Shown piece by piece: positions 22,654 to 34,300 of a stretch of DNA of 64,000 nt (positions are counted from its first letter, which is position 1; every line of letters starts with the position of its first letter). Source of the stretch: Anagrus nilaparvatae (taxonomy: Eukaryota; Arthropoda; Insecta; Hymenoptera; Mymaridae); the NCBI GenBank assembly GCA_022575985.1, contig JAKSXM010000231.1:26016501-26080500 (forward strand). The letters run 5' to 3'. The notes under the pieces were generated by a model. That model ran no database searches. It saw only the letters and a program-made list of their open reading frames with translations, and had not been told where the DNA came from. A program made the translations under genes and the position numbers.

Positions 22654-23623
22654 TGGTTTCTCATAGGAACGATTGTTTTAGGTCAAATTTTGATTTTTGA
22701 TTTTTTTGGCATATCAGCACGTTTCGAGACCCCAGGAAGCTGAAAAACCGGTTTTTAAAAAAAGTCTGTATGTTTTAATTACTGACTCTATCGCTCATAT
22801 TATAAGAATATTATTTTGGTCAATCTTTCGACCTAGAGAGCTGTAAAAGTTTAAAAGTCTGTGTATGTGTGTGTGTGCGTGTGATATTTTATCAAAAAAT
22901 CTCAAACTACTATTTTTTTAATTTGGACGTAATGCATTTTTTCCATGAAAGTACTAATATCTAGAAGTATGCTTTTTAATCGATATCTTGAATCTTAAAA
23001 TTAATTTTTTGAAAATTTTTGTCAAAAAAAAAAACACCAAATTTTTTTTCTCTTTGGACGTATTTTTTTTTCTTTTTTGGACGTAGTACCTAATTATTTC
23101 CTTTGAAAGTACCAATATCTGAAAGTAAGGTTATTACTAGATATCTCCAATCTGATTTTATAGCAATATTAATATATTGCTATTTTTATAGCAATGTAAT
23201 AGCAATATTTTTTTCTTTTTGATCGTAGTACCTAATTTATTTCTATAAAAGTAATAATATTTGAAAATATGTTCTTACTCTATATCTCGGATCTGAAACT
23301 CAATTGTTTGAATATGTTTTCTTAATATTTTTTGCACAAAATAAAAAAAAAACTATTATTTTTTTTATATTTGGACGTAGTATCTAATTTTTTTCTTAGA
23401 AAGTACTAATAACTGAAAGTATTCTTTTACTCGATATTTTGAATCGGATACTTAATTTTTTCAACATTTTTTGCATAAAAAAATAAAAAAAACAGCAATA
23501 TTTTTTTTCTTTTGGGACGTAGTACTTAATTTTTTTTAAAGAAAGTACTAATATCTAGTATTATCGTTTTTACTAGGTAAAATAGACCATTAAGAACATT
23601 TTGTTATTGTTAGTGAGGAACCA
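22654..23623. mobile_element. Second copy of the interspersed repeat seen at 6794-8475
   Basis: Shares the left block (ggtttctcatagg...atttttttggcatatcagcacg... aaaaccggtttttaaaaaaagtctgtatg), the body phrases (ggacgtagtacctaatt, gaaagtactaat, tactcgatat) and the right edge gtgaggaaccatagtgccaat. It is about 970 bases long against 1,680 for the first copy, mainly because it has fewer internal repeats. Confidence 0.75.
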
Positions 23624-24178
23624 TAGTGCCAATTAATTAATGCCAAATAATTGGCATCGTTTTCTTATGCTTTAAATTTGATTAAAATTAAACAAAATGA
23701 TTTTCTTAAAGTTGCTTTATAAATTCATAAGAAAAAATAATAATTTATTCAACACAAATTTAAGCATAGTCACAAATGAAGAAGATACTGAACTTAAAAA
23801 CAACTCATTGTGGTTGACTTTGAATTTCGTTGACATTGAATTAGTTGACATTGAGTTTGACGTTACTGATGTGAAAATACAGATGTAAACAGTTTTTTGA
23901 AAAGAATTTTAATCTTTAATAATGACAGAAGAGAAAGATAAATTGGGGCATAAAATATGTAATGCCACTGAGAGAAAAGTTTTGTCAAGATAACCAAATT
24001 TTAGTTACCATTGCCAACTGTCTTGTAACTAAAACTAAATATTTTGTTGAACGATCTTTATAACCAAATAATTTAGTCCTTTTTACCAAATACATATATA
24101 GTAAAAATAACTAAAAAGATTTATATACAAAATTAGGTTTCGAAAATAAAATAAAGTGTTATTTTCGAATTCAGTCAT

Positions 24179-24194
24179 GGCCACGAGCCAATAT
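24179..24194. repeat. 16-bp outer inverted repeat of the giant palindrome, left
   Basis: ggccacgagccaatat is found inverted at 26887-26902, immediately outside the right arm of the palindrome. On the left it is separated from the arm by about 460 bases, suggesting an insertion or rearrangement inside a larger element of 24179-26902. Confidence 0.6.
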
Positions 24195-24653
24195 TTAAAT
24201 ATATACTTAATAACACGTAAAATTTTGAGCCATTGATGTAAATTCTACAAAAAGTTAATTAAAAAAAATTGGTTCAATCTGTAAAAAAATTAATTTTTTT
24301 GTTCTGAATATAAAATTATTAAATTTTTAATTTAATTTTCCAAAAAATTTAGTTAAATACAATTTGTGGTTATACGTTTTTGAAAAAAACACGTTCTCCA
24401 TTTTATAACCAATTTAAGTTCAATTTTAGGACATTTTATGGATTTAGGATATTTATTATTAATTATTTTAGTAAAATTTAGATTTAAAAAATTTAATAAT
24501 TTTATAATCAGGACAAAAAAAATTAAATTCTCTTTCAGATGAGTACAAGAATGGCACAATCTTTTTTATCTTTTTTTCAAATATTTTTGCATTTTTGTTT
24601 TTCAAGGTCCAAATATCTAAGATTTTCACTTACTCGGCTACCACTTATACCCG

Positions 24654-26889
24654 TATATATATAAATATATATGGGCACGTCCAGGGAAGAACGACCAGCC
24701 GAAAAATAAAAAATGAAAAAAATTTTTTTTTTGTGTCACTTTTTACCTGAGATTTGTGAAACCGCTCCTATTTTAGACTTCCTGATGCATTATTTTGATA
24801 TACGGCTGCTCCAAAGTTGGATTTTTTCATTTTTTTGATTTCAGCTGCCCAGTTCAACCTAAAATAACTCTGAACCATTTAACTTTTTATATATACATAT
24901 GATTGGGAAAAAGTTTTATTTTTACCTGGACTACCAAAAAAAAAAAAAAAATTTCCATTTTGACTTATTCCACTTTTTTTTCTCCTCAACGGTAGCTTTC
25001 AAACATCCAGAAAATTTGTTTCGCCATGATTTTTTTCAACTTTTTTCTTCTCAAAATTCACTTCAAAGGGTCTAATTTACATCCTGAAAGTCCTGAGATG
25101 TGATAGGCAATGATCGGTCCACAATCTTAAAACTTGGTTCTTCCGTTTCCCTAAAAATCCATAAAAATGTTAAATATTAAAGCGTAAAATCATTAAAATA
25201 CTAAATTTAACCTTACCAAATGATTTCTTCTGTTAAATCTTCACTATCAGGACCACATAAACTTGTTGTAACATATCAATAGGATCATCTAACATTTCTG
25301 ATGCTAAAACACCCAAGATCAGCCTCGCGTCAGCATCCAAAAATAGAAAAAAACTGAAAAAAAAATGATTCTGGTTAAAAATAACTACAAAAATAATTAT
25401 AAACTATTAAAAAATACTGAAAAATATTCAAATTAACTTACCAAATATGTTTATAAGCAAATTAGAGCTTTAGAACTCCATGCTGACAAAATCTGGAACC
25501 TGGAAAAAAAGTTAAACAAAGAGATTAATTCTTAAATTTTTAAAAAAAGTTTCATGAAAAAATTTTATACTTATCTGATCTCTATTTTCTTGGTGCAACT
25601 TCATCTTCTTGATATAAATTAGTACCTGAAAAAAATAATTAACAATAATTAACAACAATATGTGTACATATTATACCAGTTTTTTATAAAATTGAAATTA
25701 GCAGAAGACAAAATATTGCAATCAAAGTCTCCTACTCATGGGAATTAAAAGAAACCAAAAAGAAACTACTTTATCATTTGTTGGTTTCATATTTTTTTTT
25801 ATGCATTCCTGCATGAGGAGATTGCAATATTTTGTCTTCTGCTAATTTCAATTTTATAAAAAACTGGTATAATATGTACACATATTGTTGTTAATTATTG
25901 TTAATTATTTTTTTCAGGTACTAATTTATATCAAGAAGATGAAGTTGCACCAGGAAAATAGAGATCAGATAAGTATAAAATTTTTTCATGAAACTTTTTT
26001 TAAAAATTTAAGAATTAATCTCTTTGTTTAACTTTTTTTCCAGGTTCCAGATTTTGTCAGCATGGAGTTCTAAAGCTCTAATTTGCTTATAAACATATTT
26101 GGTAAGTTAATTTGAATATTTTTCAGTATTTTTTAATAGTTTATAATTATTTTTGTAGTTATTTTTAACCAGAATCATTTTTTTTTCATTTTTTTTCTAT
26201 TTTTGGATGCTGATGCGAGGCTGATCTTGGGTGTTTTAGCATCAAAAATGTTAGAAGATCCTATTGATATGTTACAACAAGTTTATGTGGTCCTGATAGT
26301 GAAGATTTAACAGAAGAAATCATTTGGTAAGGTTAAATTTAGTATTTTAATGATTTTACGCTTTAATATTTAACATTTTTATGGATTTTTAGGGAAACGG
26401 AAGAACCAAGTTTTAAGATTGTGGACCGATCATTGCCTATCACATCTCAGGACTTTCAGGATGTAAATTAAACCCTTTGAAGTGAATTTTGAGAAGAAAA
26501 AAGTTGAAAAAAATCATGGCGAAACAAATTTTCTGGATGTTTGAAAGCTACCGTTGAGGAGAAAAAAAAGTGGAATAAGTCAAAATGGAAATTTTTTTTT
26601 TTTTTTTGGTAGTCCAGGTAAAAATAAAACTTTTTCCCAATCATATGTATATATAAAAAGTTAAATGGTTCAGAGTTATTTTAGGTTGAACTGGGCAGCT
26701 GAAATCAAAAAAATGAAAAAATCCAACTTTGGAGCAGCCGTATATCAAAATAATGCATCAGGAAGTCTAAAATAGGAGCGGTTTCACAAATCTCAGGTAA
26801 AAAGTGACACAAAAAAAAATTTTTTTTCATTTTTTATTTTTCGGCTGGTCGTTCTTCCCTGGACGTGCCCATATATATTTATATATATA
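24654..26889. mobile_element. Giant near-perfect palindrome: two 1,070-bp arms around a 96-bp spacer
   Basis: The left arm (24654-25723) begins tatatatataaatatatatg and the right arm (25820-26889) is its reverse complement throughout, with equal length and only scattered substitutions, such as gggtcta against gggttta near 25070/26472. The spacer itself has weaker inverted words (ctcctactcatgggaat/attcctgcatgaggag, gaaacca/tggtttc). Within each arm are exon-like pieces with splice-site sequences, so the arms may derive from a gene or an autonomous transposon. Transcription across it would give a long hairpin RNA. Its class is unknown to me. Confidence 0.9.
26195..26470 (+). pseudogene. Exon-like remnant in the right palindrome arm (mirrored in the left arm)
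   Basis: After ctatttttg a frame reads LDADARLILGVLASKM followed by LEDPIDMLQQV. A one-base shift then continues GPDSEDLTEEIIW up to TTTG|GTAAGG (26325). An acceptor-like tttttag at 26393 leads into ETEEPSFKIVDRSLPITSQ. The left arm (minus strand) encodes the same with conservative changes (ASEM, LDDP). The pattern of splice sites and protein-like composition suggests a decayed gene fragment. I do not recognise the family. Confidence 0.4.
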
Positions 26890-26902
26890 TTGGCTCGTGG
26901 CC
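26887..26902. repeat. 16-bp outer inverted repeat of the giant palindrome, right
   Basis: atattggctcgtggcc is the inverse of 24179-24194 and abuts the right arm directly. Confidence 0.6.
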
Positions 26903-27195
26903 CGTAAAGAGTACTTAAAAGTGTGCACCATTTTGTTAAAAAAAAAATTTATTTATTTTTTATTTATGAAAGTTTTGAAAAATTTTGAGTATCAGGGAAA
27001 ATTTGTACACTTTCTTTATTTAATTTAGAATATTTTGGCATAAAAAATAAGGTGAAATCTAGAAAAGGTGCTAATTACAAACTATAAAAATAGCAAATTG
27101 TATTGTAATGTTGCGTAAAATTTATGCTTTAAAGTAAGTAAATATATTTCATGCATTTTGGTTGTATTTACACAAACCGGTTATAATTTTTTTAA

Positions 27196-27278
27196 CATAT
27201 TGGCTGCGGCAGGTCACGTGACCCCATTTAAAGTACATGGGACCATGGGCGTATTTCGCCCATACCGCAGCCAATGTG
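27196..27278. mobile_element. piggyBac-like MITE (83 bp) at a TTAA target
   Basis: TTAA flanks both ends (27192-27195, 27279-27282). The ends catattggctgcgg and ccgcagccaatgtg are inverted with a single mismatch. Inside are the perfect 12-base palindrome ggtcacgtgacc (27212-27223) and a hairpin atgggcgtatttcgcccat. A TTAA duplication is diagnostic of piggyBac-type transposition. The element is GC-rich compared with its surroundings and has no coding capacity. Confidence 0.8.
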
Positions 27279-27282
27279 TTAA

Positions 27283-28376
27283 TGACACCGAAACTTCTAA
27301 AACATATTTCATATTTTTCTCTTCTCCAAGTAGATTAAAATTAACATGGGAACCCCACAGTAGAGTGGCAGAATGCTAAAAGCATTTTTAAAAACATAGC
27401 TTAAATATTCCAGAAATATGCCATTAAAGTATAAAATGTTAATTTCGTAATACAGTTAAAAAATAAAAATTCTCGAATACATGCGATTGTGCAATTTCGT
27501 TACAATTACGTTTTATAATAAATCAATCACTTATAATATAATAACTTATAAATGACAATTTAATTATTATAATTTTTAATTAATATAAAAAAATAAAATA
27601 ATTTTTTCTCTCTTCATACAATATTCAAAAAGATTTACAATAATAGCATAACTGTTTTTATTACAACTGGAGCATGGTCAACGACTTTATTATTATATAT
27701 CTAATAATATAGGTGTTAGCTTTCTCTGCTTAATTTAATCCTTCATAAACATTGTTGTTATTATTATATTATGTTACTGATAATAACTAATGAAAATTAT
27801 TAATTGGCCTTGAAACACGTTTCTACAGTTTTTGAAGGCTTTATTTCGGTTTTTTTTTAAATTTTGGACAAAAATAATTCGATTGTTGGTCGTTTATTTA
27901 CGCTACTTTAGTTGTACAAAGAATTTGATATTATTATTTTTTTTTACGAGAACCAGGAAAGACCATAATAAGTTAACAGAGAAAGGATACATAATATAAT
28001 ATAATTTTTTTTTATTTATAAGAAAAAGGTGGGGTTGCATACGCGTGTCTTTTTTTATGCACTTTCACAATATACTACAATATTTTGTTCATTCAAGTTA
28101 ACTGATTGATAGGACACGCGTACCTACTATATTTTTATAAAATGTGGGATGAAAATTGAAATTTTTTTTGGAAAAAGTGCATTTTTTGTGCTACAGTGCA
28201 TTGTATTAGTGTATTAGTGTAAAGAAAGAAGTTTATAAAAATGTAAAAAAAAAGAATCGAATAAAAATAAAAATTGAATTTTATTAGATGTGTGTGCAGG
28301 CAAAAATAAAAAGTTGAAAATACTTTGTATTTTTTGGTTTTTATAAATAAAAAATTAGGATAAAAAAGAAAAGAAA
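27283..28376. other. Upstream region of yellow-family gene 2
   Basis: No further gene. acgcgtgtc (28041-28049) and gacacgcgt (28113-28121) form an inverted pair about 260-330 bases before the start codon. This could be a regulatory site or chance. Confidence 0.4.
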
Positions 28377-31300
28377 ATGTATTTGAGAATATTTACTTTA
28401 GGGATTTTAATAACGATTACTTTGTCTGAATTACAAACAGTTCACGAATGGAAATATTTAGATTTTTTATGGTTATCAGAGGAACATAAAGAAAATGCAA
28501 TACGTAATGGTCAATATAATTTTACACGTTTAATCCCATCGGATTTTGCTGTTTCTAAAGGTAAATTTTTTATTATTCTTCTTCCTTAAAAAAAAGTAAA
28601 AGTTACTAAATAAATTAGCTATTATTAGAAGAAGAAGAAAAAAAAATTATATGCAAAAAGTTCAATCAACCAAATTAATACTTTTACTTATAAATAATTA
28701 TAATACAAGGTCATTTTTTTTCCTGTATTATTTTACCTTTCAAGGAAATGAACTTTTTTTTTTAAATTTAATTATTTATTTGAAAAAAACATTGATTAAA
28801 TCTTTTATAGTAATTTATAATTCCGGTAAATGCTGCAAAGATAAGTGAAATGAAAATTATAATTTTTTATTATTTTTTTGACATGATAAATAATTTATTT
28901 GTTATTGTGCAAGTCTATACTGTTAAAGTGTAAATTATTTATAAATCTATGTACTTGTTCTTGTATTAATAATAAATTATTGCATTAATGAAATTAATCA
29001 AACTTTATGATTTTATTTATTTAAAAAATAGTATATTACGCAAAAAGTTCATAAAGTATATAACTAATGCATCTAGTTCCTAGAATCGAGTTCTAGTTAC
29101 TTTTGGCCAGATTTTAACATGGATCATGTTTATAGGGACGGGGGAAGAATCTGGGCTTCGGGATTTAGATTAATACAGGTTTATGGACTTGGAATAATAT
29201 AGATTTAGGGACTTAGAATAATTCAGGTGTAGGGACATAAAATAATTTTTATTTAATGACATAATATAATTTAGGTTCAGGCACTTAGAACAAAATTGAT
29301 TTATAGACTTAATCAATATACAAAAAAAATACTTTATAGAAATTGGAAATTTAGTAATTTTTTACAAAGAAACTATTTTTTTGCAAATTCACAGTAGTTA
29401 TTTTAAACAGTAGTTATTTTAAATCTAAATTTATTTTCGAAATTTTTCACGCATAACTGAACCAAAATAGTGCTGCGTAACAATGTATTATCTGAAAAGT
29501 GCGTGTCACTTTAATATATAATATATAAGTCAAGCAGGAAATAAGTAATCGAGTATACTTTTTGTTTTACAATTTTTTGCTTACGCGGTTGCTACCCATT
29601 CGAGAAAATTGCTTGCAAATTTTTTCAATTTTTATAATCATACTAAATTATATTGCTTATTGATGGGGTAATCAGTAGAAAACTTATGTGGCTTCAATTG
29701 TTTGCTTAAAGTTAGATACAAACCTTTACAATTGTTTGTTTTGTTAAAGATAAGTTTACTCAATCTAAATCGTAAAAAAATGTTCTTTAAATAAAGCTAC
29801 GAATATGCAATTCAATGACGAATTCCATTCTTAAATTTACTTTCGAGTTGTTTGTAAAGAATTGTAAACAAACATTATTTCTTAATTGTCGGAGTATAAA
29901 ATTTAATGTTTTTAATTATGTAATGAAGTTCCGATACTACGAACTAAATCCGACACTTTCTACGATAATTAATTAAAAAGTGCATAAAAACTTATAACTT
30001 GTTTGTGTAAACACATGGAACATGTTTACTACAGCTGAGGGCTGAGTAAAATGCTTAAATATTATGCAACATTACAATACAATTTGCTATTTTAATAATT
30101 TCTACACTGTAAAAAGTAACTTTCTTAGTTTTACAAAAAAAATAGAATTTTTTCGAAAAATTAGTAAATTTTCAAAAAAATTTGTAAATATTCAAAAAAA
30201 ATCGTAAATATACTAAATTTAGTAGATTATCCAAAAATTCGAAAATTCTCGATTTTTTTTTTGTAATTTTACGAAAAAAGTTGTTAATTTATAACTTTAA
30301 AATTGTAAATTATCAATTTTTCTTGCGAATTCGCAAAAAAAAAATCGAGAATACTCGAATTTTTTGTTAATATACTAAATTTAGTAAATAGATTTTTTTT
30401 GAATATTTTTATAATATTATAAATTTTTTTATAATATTTACAAATTTTTTTGACAATTTACTAATTTTTCGGAAATTTTCGAATATTTGTGTTAATATAA
30501 GGAACTTACTTTTTACAGTGTAGTTATTACCTTTACTAGATGTTAAGATTCTAAACCCAAACTATTTTGATTCCCTAAGCTCCTATTATTCTAGGTCCCT
30601 AAATCAAAATCATTCCAAATCCATAAACCCGAATTATTTTAATTACCTATATCAAAATTATTCCAAATCCCGAATTATTACAAGTCCCTAAATTGAAATT
30701 ATTCTAAGTCCTATTTGATGACCCCCCCCCCAGCCCTTTTGTTTTCAGTTTTCTAGGATATCCTTACCAATAAACATATTTTATGTTAAAATCAGTTAAT
30801 TATAAGCATTGTGTGTTTCATTTATCGCCAAACTTTTAAAACGTGAAAAATGCAATAATTATTTTTTTAAAGCCGCCATAAACTACAAAATGTGCATATA
30901 ATTTCAAAATTTTTTTCAAATATTTTAAAAGCATTATTAAAAAATCATTAAAAAAAAAAAATTCTTTAAAAAATTAGAGTCTATACATAATTATAATAAT
31001 TTAAAAAAAAAAAAATAAAAAATACCATTTTATTGTTTATAATAAAAAATGATATCCGAAAAAAATTCATAATATTTCATATATTCCACTCCTTATTAAC
31101 AAATTTGTATATTATGTTTACGCATATTAGACAATATATAATTATCTTTTAAAAGTGATAATTTAAAATTTTACATAATACATAATAAATTTAAAGTATA
31201 TTGTAATAATTTATATGTATATAGATGGCCGAGTTTTTCTTTCACACATTGGTTATACTGGTGTACCAGTTAGATTGAGTACTATATCAAATGTTGCGGA

Positions 31301-34300
31301 ACATTCTGGTCCTTTGTTATCACCATATCCTGATTGGTCATGGTTCTCTAAAGGCGATTGTAATGGAATAACAAGCGTTTATGGAATAGCCGTAAGTTAT
31401 TATTATAAATAAAATTTATTTATTTCTGCGGATAAAAATATTTTTATACTGCATTTCTCTGTCATCTGAAATACAATGCATTTTTTTAGTTTGTGATTAA
31501 TTTTTACCGCAAATATCTTAACTTTTTTTTTTATTTTAGACAATTTTTAAACTATTTAATTGGTTTCTACACTTTTTTTCTTTTTTCTTCTTCCTAAGGG
31601 ACCACAGAATATATCCCAAGATCGGATCTTGGAAGAAAATTTATGTTTAGAATGTTTTTTTTTTCAAACTGTACATATGAATACATTCATGCCTTAATAA
31701 AAAATTTTTCAAGAATTTTCATATTTCCGCCAAGTTAAAACCAAATGAAAATGTGATTGAAAATTCGGATTCTGCGGAAAATTAAACATAGTCATTAAGT
31801 AAAATAGAATTTTCCCAAAATTGGTTTTTTTTTATATTATGATTTATTTTTTTTAATAAGTCATCAAATTGAAGAGTGACATCTATGAGACTCTTCTACT
31901 GCTATACTATAGTGCAAAATTTTTGAAAGAATACATCATGGTAGAGCTGCTTTGGTTTTCTTCGATATCTCGAATCTGATAATTAATTTTTTGAATATTT
32001 TCTTTTTGAACGCAGAATCTCTTTTTTCTTAACGAGAGTACTAGTTTTAGGAATACCGTTTTTAGTCGATTATTTGGATCTTGTACTTAATTTTTTGAAT
32101 TTTTTCTCGGAATTCTTTGTATTAAAAAGTAAAAACAAAGCTTCATTTTTTTCCTTTTTGAAAAAGAAATTTTAGTTAACACTTTGCCTACCATGTATTT
32201 TATTTCAATTATAAAAATTTTTGTTTTCAATAAATTATAGTCCAAGAACCTAAAATCTGAGAAAAATTTTTTGCTAATAGTTCTCATAATTTTTTTGTAA
32301 TATTTCAAAATAAAAATAAAAATACTGAATGAGAATTTTATAGTAAGAACAATAAGGATATATCAATACGAGTAAAAATAAGCTATACTAAAAGTAAAAG
32401 ACTTATTTTTGCGTAAATAAAATAGTTTCTTAATGGAATTTTACTTTGACAGATCGATCAATGCAACAGGTTATGGGTTTTAGATACTGGAATTCTAGAG
32501 CAATCAAATAAAAAAGCATGTCAAGCACAACTTTTAGCTTTTGATATTGCTAAGAACCGACTCATTAAAAGGATAAAAATACCTGATCATATTGCACAAA
32601 ATGAAGATGGAAGAACCTTACTTGTCAAACCAGTTGTTGAAACTAAAGGACAATCTTGTGATCAAACGACGGTATAAATATTTATACTTATATGTACATA
32701 TTTCTTCCGCGTACTTATACTTCCTGAATTTCCAAAACAAATCTTTCAAGTTTTACATTTATACTCATCATATACCTTAATTGATACACTGACGGATTGA
32801 ATTAATTTTTATAGTAACATCTTTTTTTTATTTTTTTTTTTCATTTACATTAGCGAATCCTGTATACTTTTCAAGAATATGTATTTTTTTTCTCATGATC
32901 TGTCCTATCGAATGAATATGAGATTCGTAAACTCAGGAAGAAGTAAAAAAATTAATTCATATAAAATTAATAATTACTCATTTCTGAATTAAGAATTGGG
33001 GTTACTTATTTTAAATTCTAAAATAGTAGTATGTTTTTACATATGTTACGAAAAAATTTTACGAAATTCGATACCTTACACCGTAGGCTGCTCTGCTTGA
33101 ATTTTGCTTGAATTTGTCATTTCCAAGAGTTTGCTAAAAATTACTAATTTAAGCAAAGGAAGCTGACCTTGAACCTAAAAGTGTACTTATTTATGTTTGT
33201 AGATAAAAGCCAGTCAATTTAATTTCATTTTATAAATATAAGTTTCCGAAACGAAAATTATAGTAGTAGTATGGTATTTTTTAATTTTAGACCCTTTTTT
33301 CAATAAATAAAATAATCCCTTAAAATTTTGAATCCTTGCCTTTAAACAATTTTTAATTATTATGTATTTTTCAAAAAACAATCTTTAAACCGTAATTTTG
33401 ACTATACCTTTTCTAAAAATTTTACCGTTGTGTCTCACAAACATACAAACTTATTGATAAATTTTGAACATTTTTTTGACATCATAATTTATATAGTTTG
33501 ATTTATTATACGAGGTCCTTGATGGTATCGTCGACATAAAATTTTTTTTAAAAATATTTTAGTATATAATATATTCAGGTTTGAAGTAACCATATTCAAA
33601 AAGAAATATTTCAAAAATCTATATGTTACAGCTGCACCACGATATGTAATCCAAGATTATACATGTAAAAAAAAGTTGTTTTTTTAAAATCACTTGCATC
33701 AATCTATATAATGTAAAACTACAAATACACCTAATTAAAATTAAAGTTTACTTTATACAGTAAAAAAAACCCCATTTAAAATTAGTATCAGGAAATTAGA
33801 AGAACGTTTATATAAATGAAATCAAGAAACTTTTGCAATGATAAGAGCTCAAGTTTATTGTTAGCTATAAGCTTAATTTCCTTTCGTTTACTTGAACCAA
33901 CAATCTACGAATTCATACACATGTACGTTTGCTTTTAAACTTCTTAAATGCACTATCATTTTGAGAACATAGCTTTTTTAAAGATTTAAACTTAAAAAGG
34001 AGATTAAGAAAAATAAATATATTTTTCGAGTAAAACTTAATAGAAGTGAGAAAATTTTAGACAAATAATAAATCCAGTCTATTTTGTTTAACCCCGATTC
34101 GTTTATTTATGCGATAATCCAACATAAAAACCAACAATAAATAATAAAGAAAAGGGCTTCTTATAATCAACAAATATCAAACACAGAAAAATAAATAAAT
34201 ACAGAAAATTAAATTACAGGTGTACATGACCGATGCAGTGGGAAACGGCTTAGTAATCTGGAACGGTATAGGTTTATTTCGCTTAGAAGGTGAAGTATTC

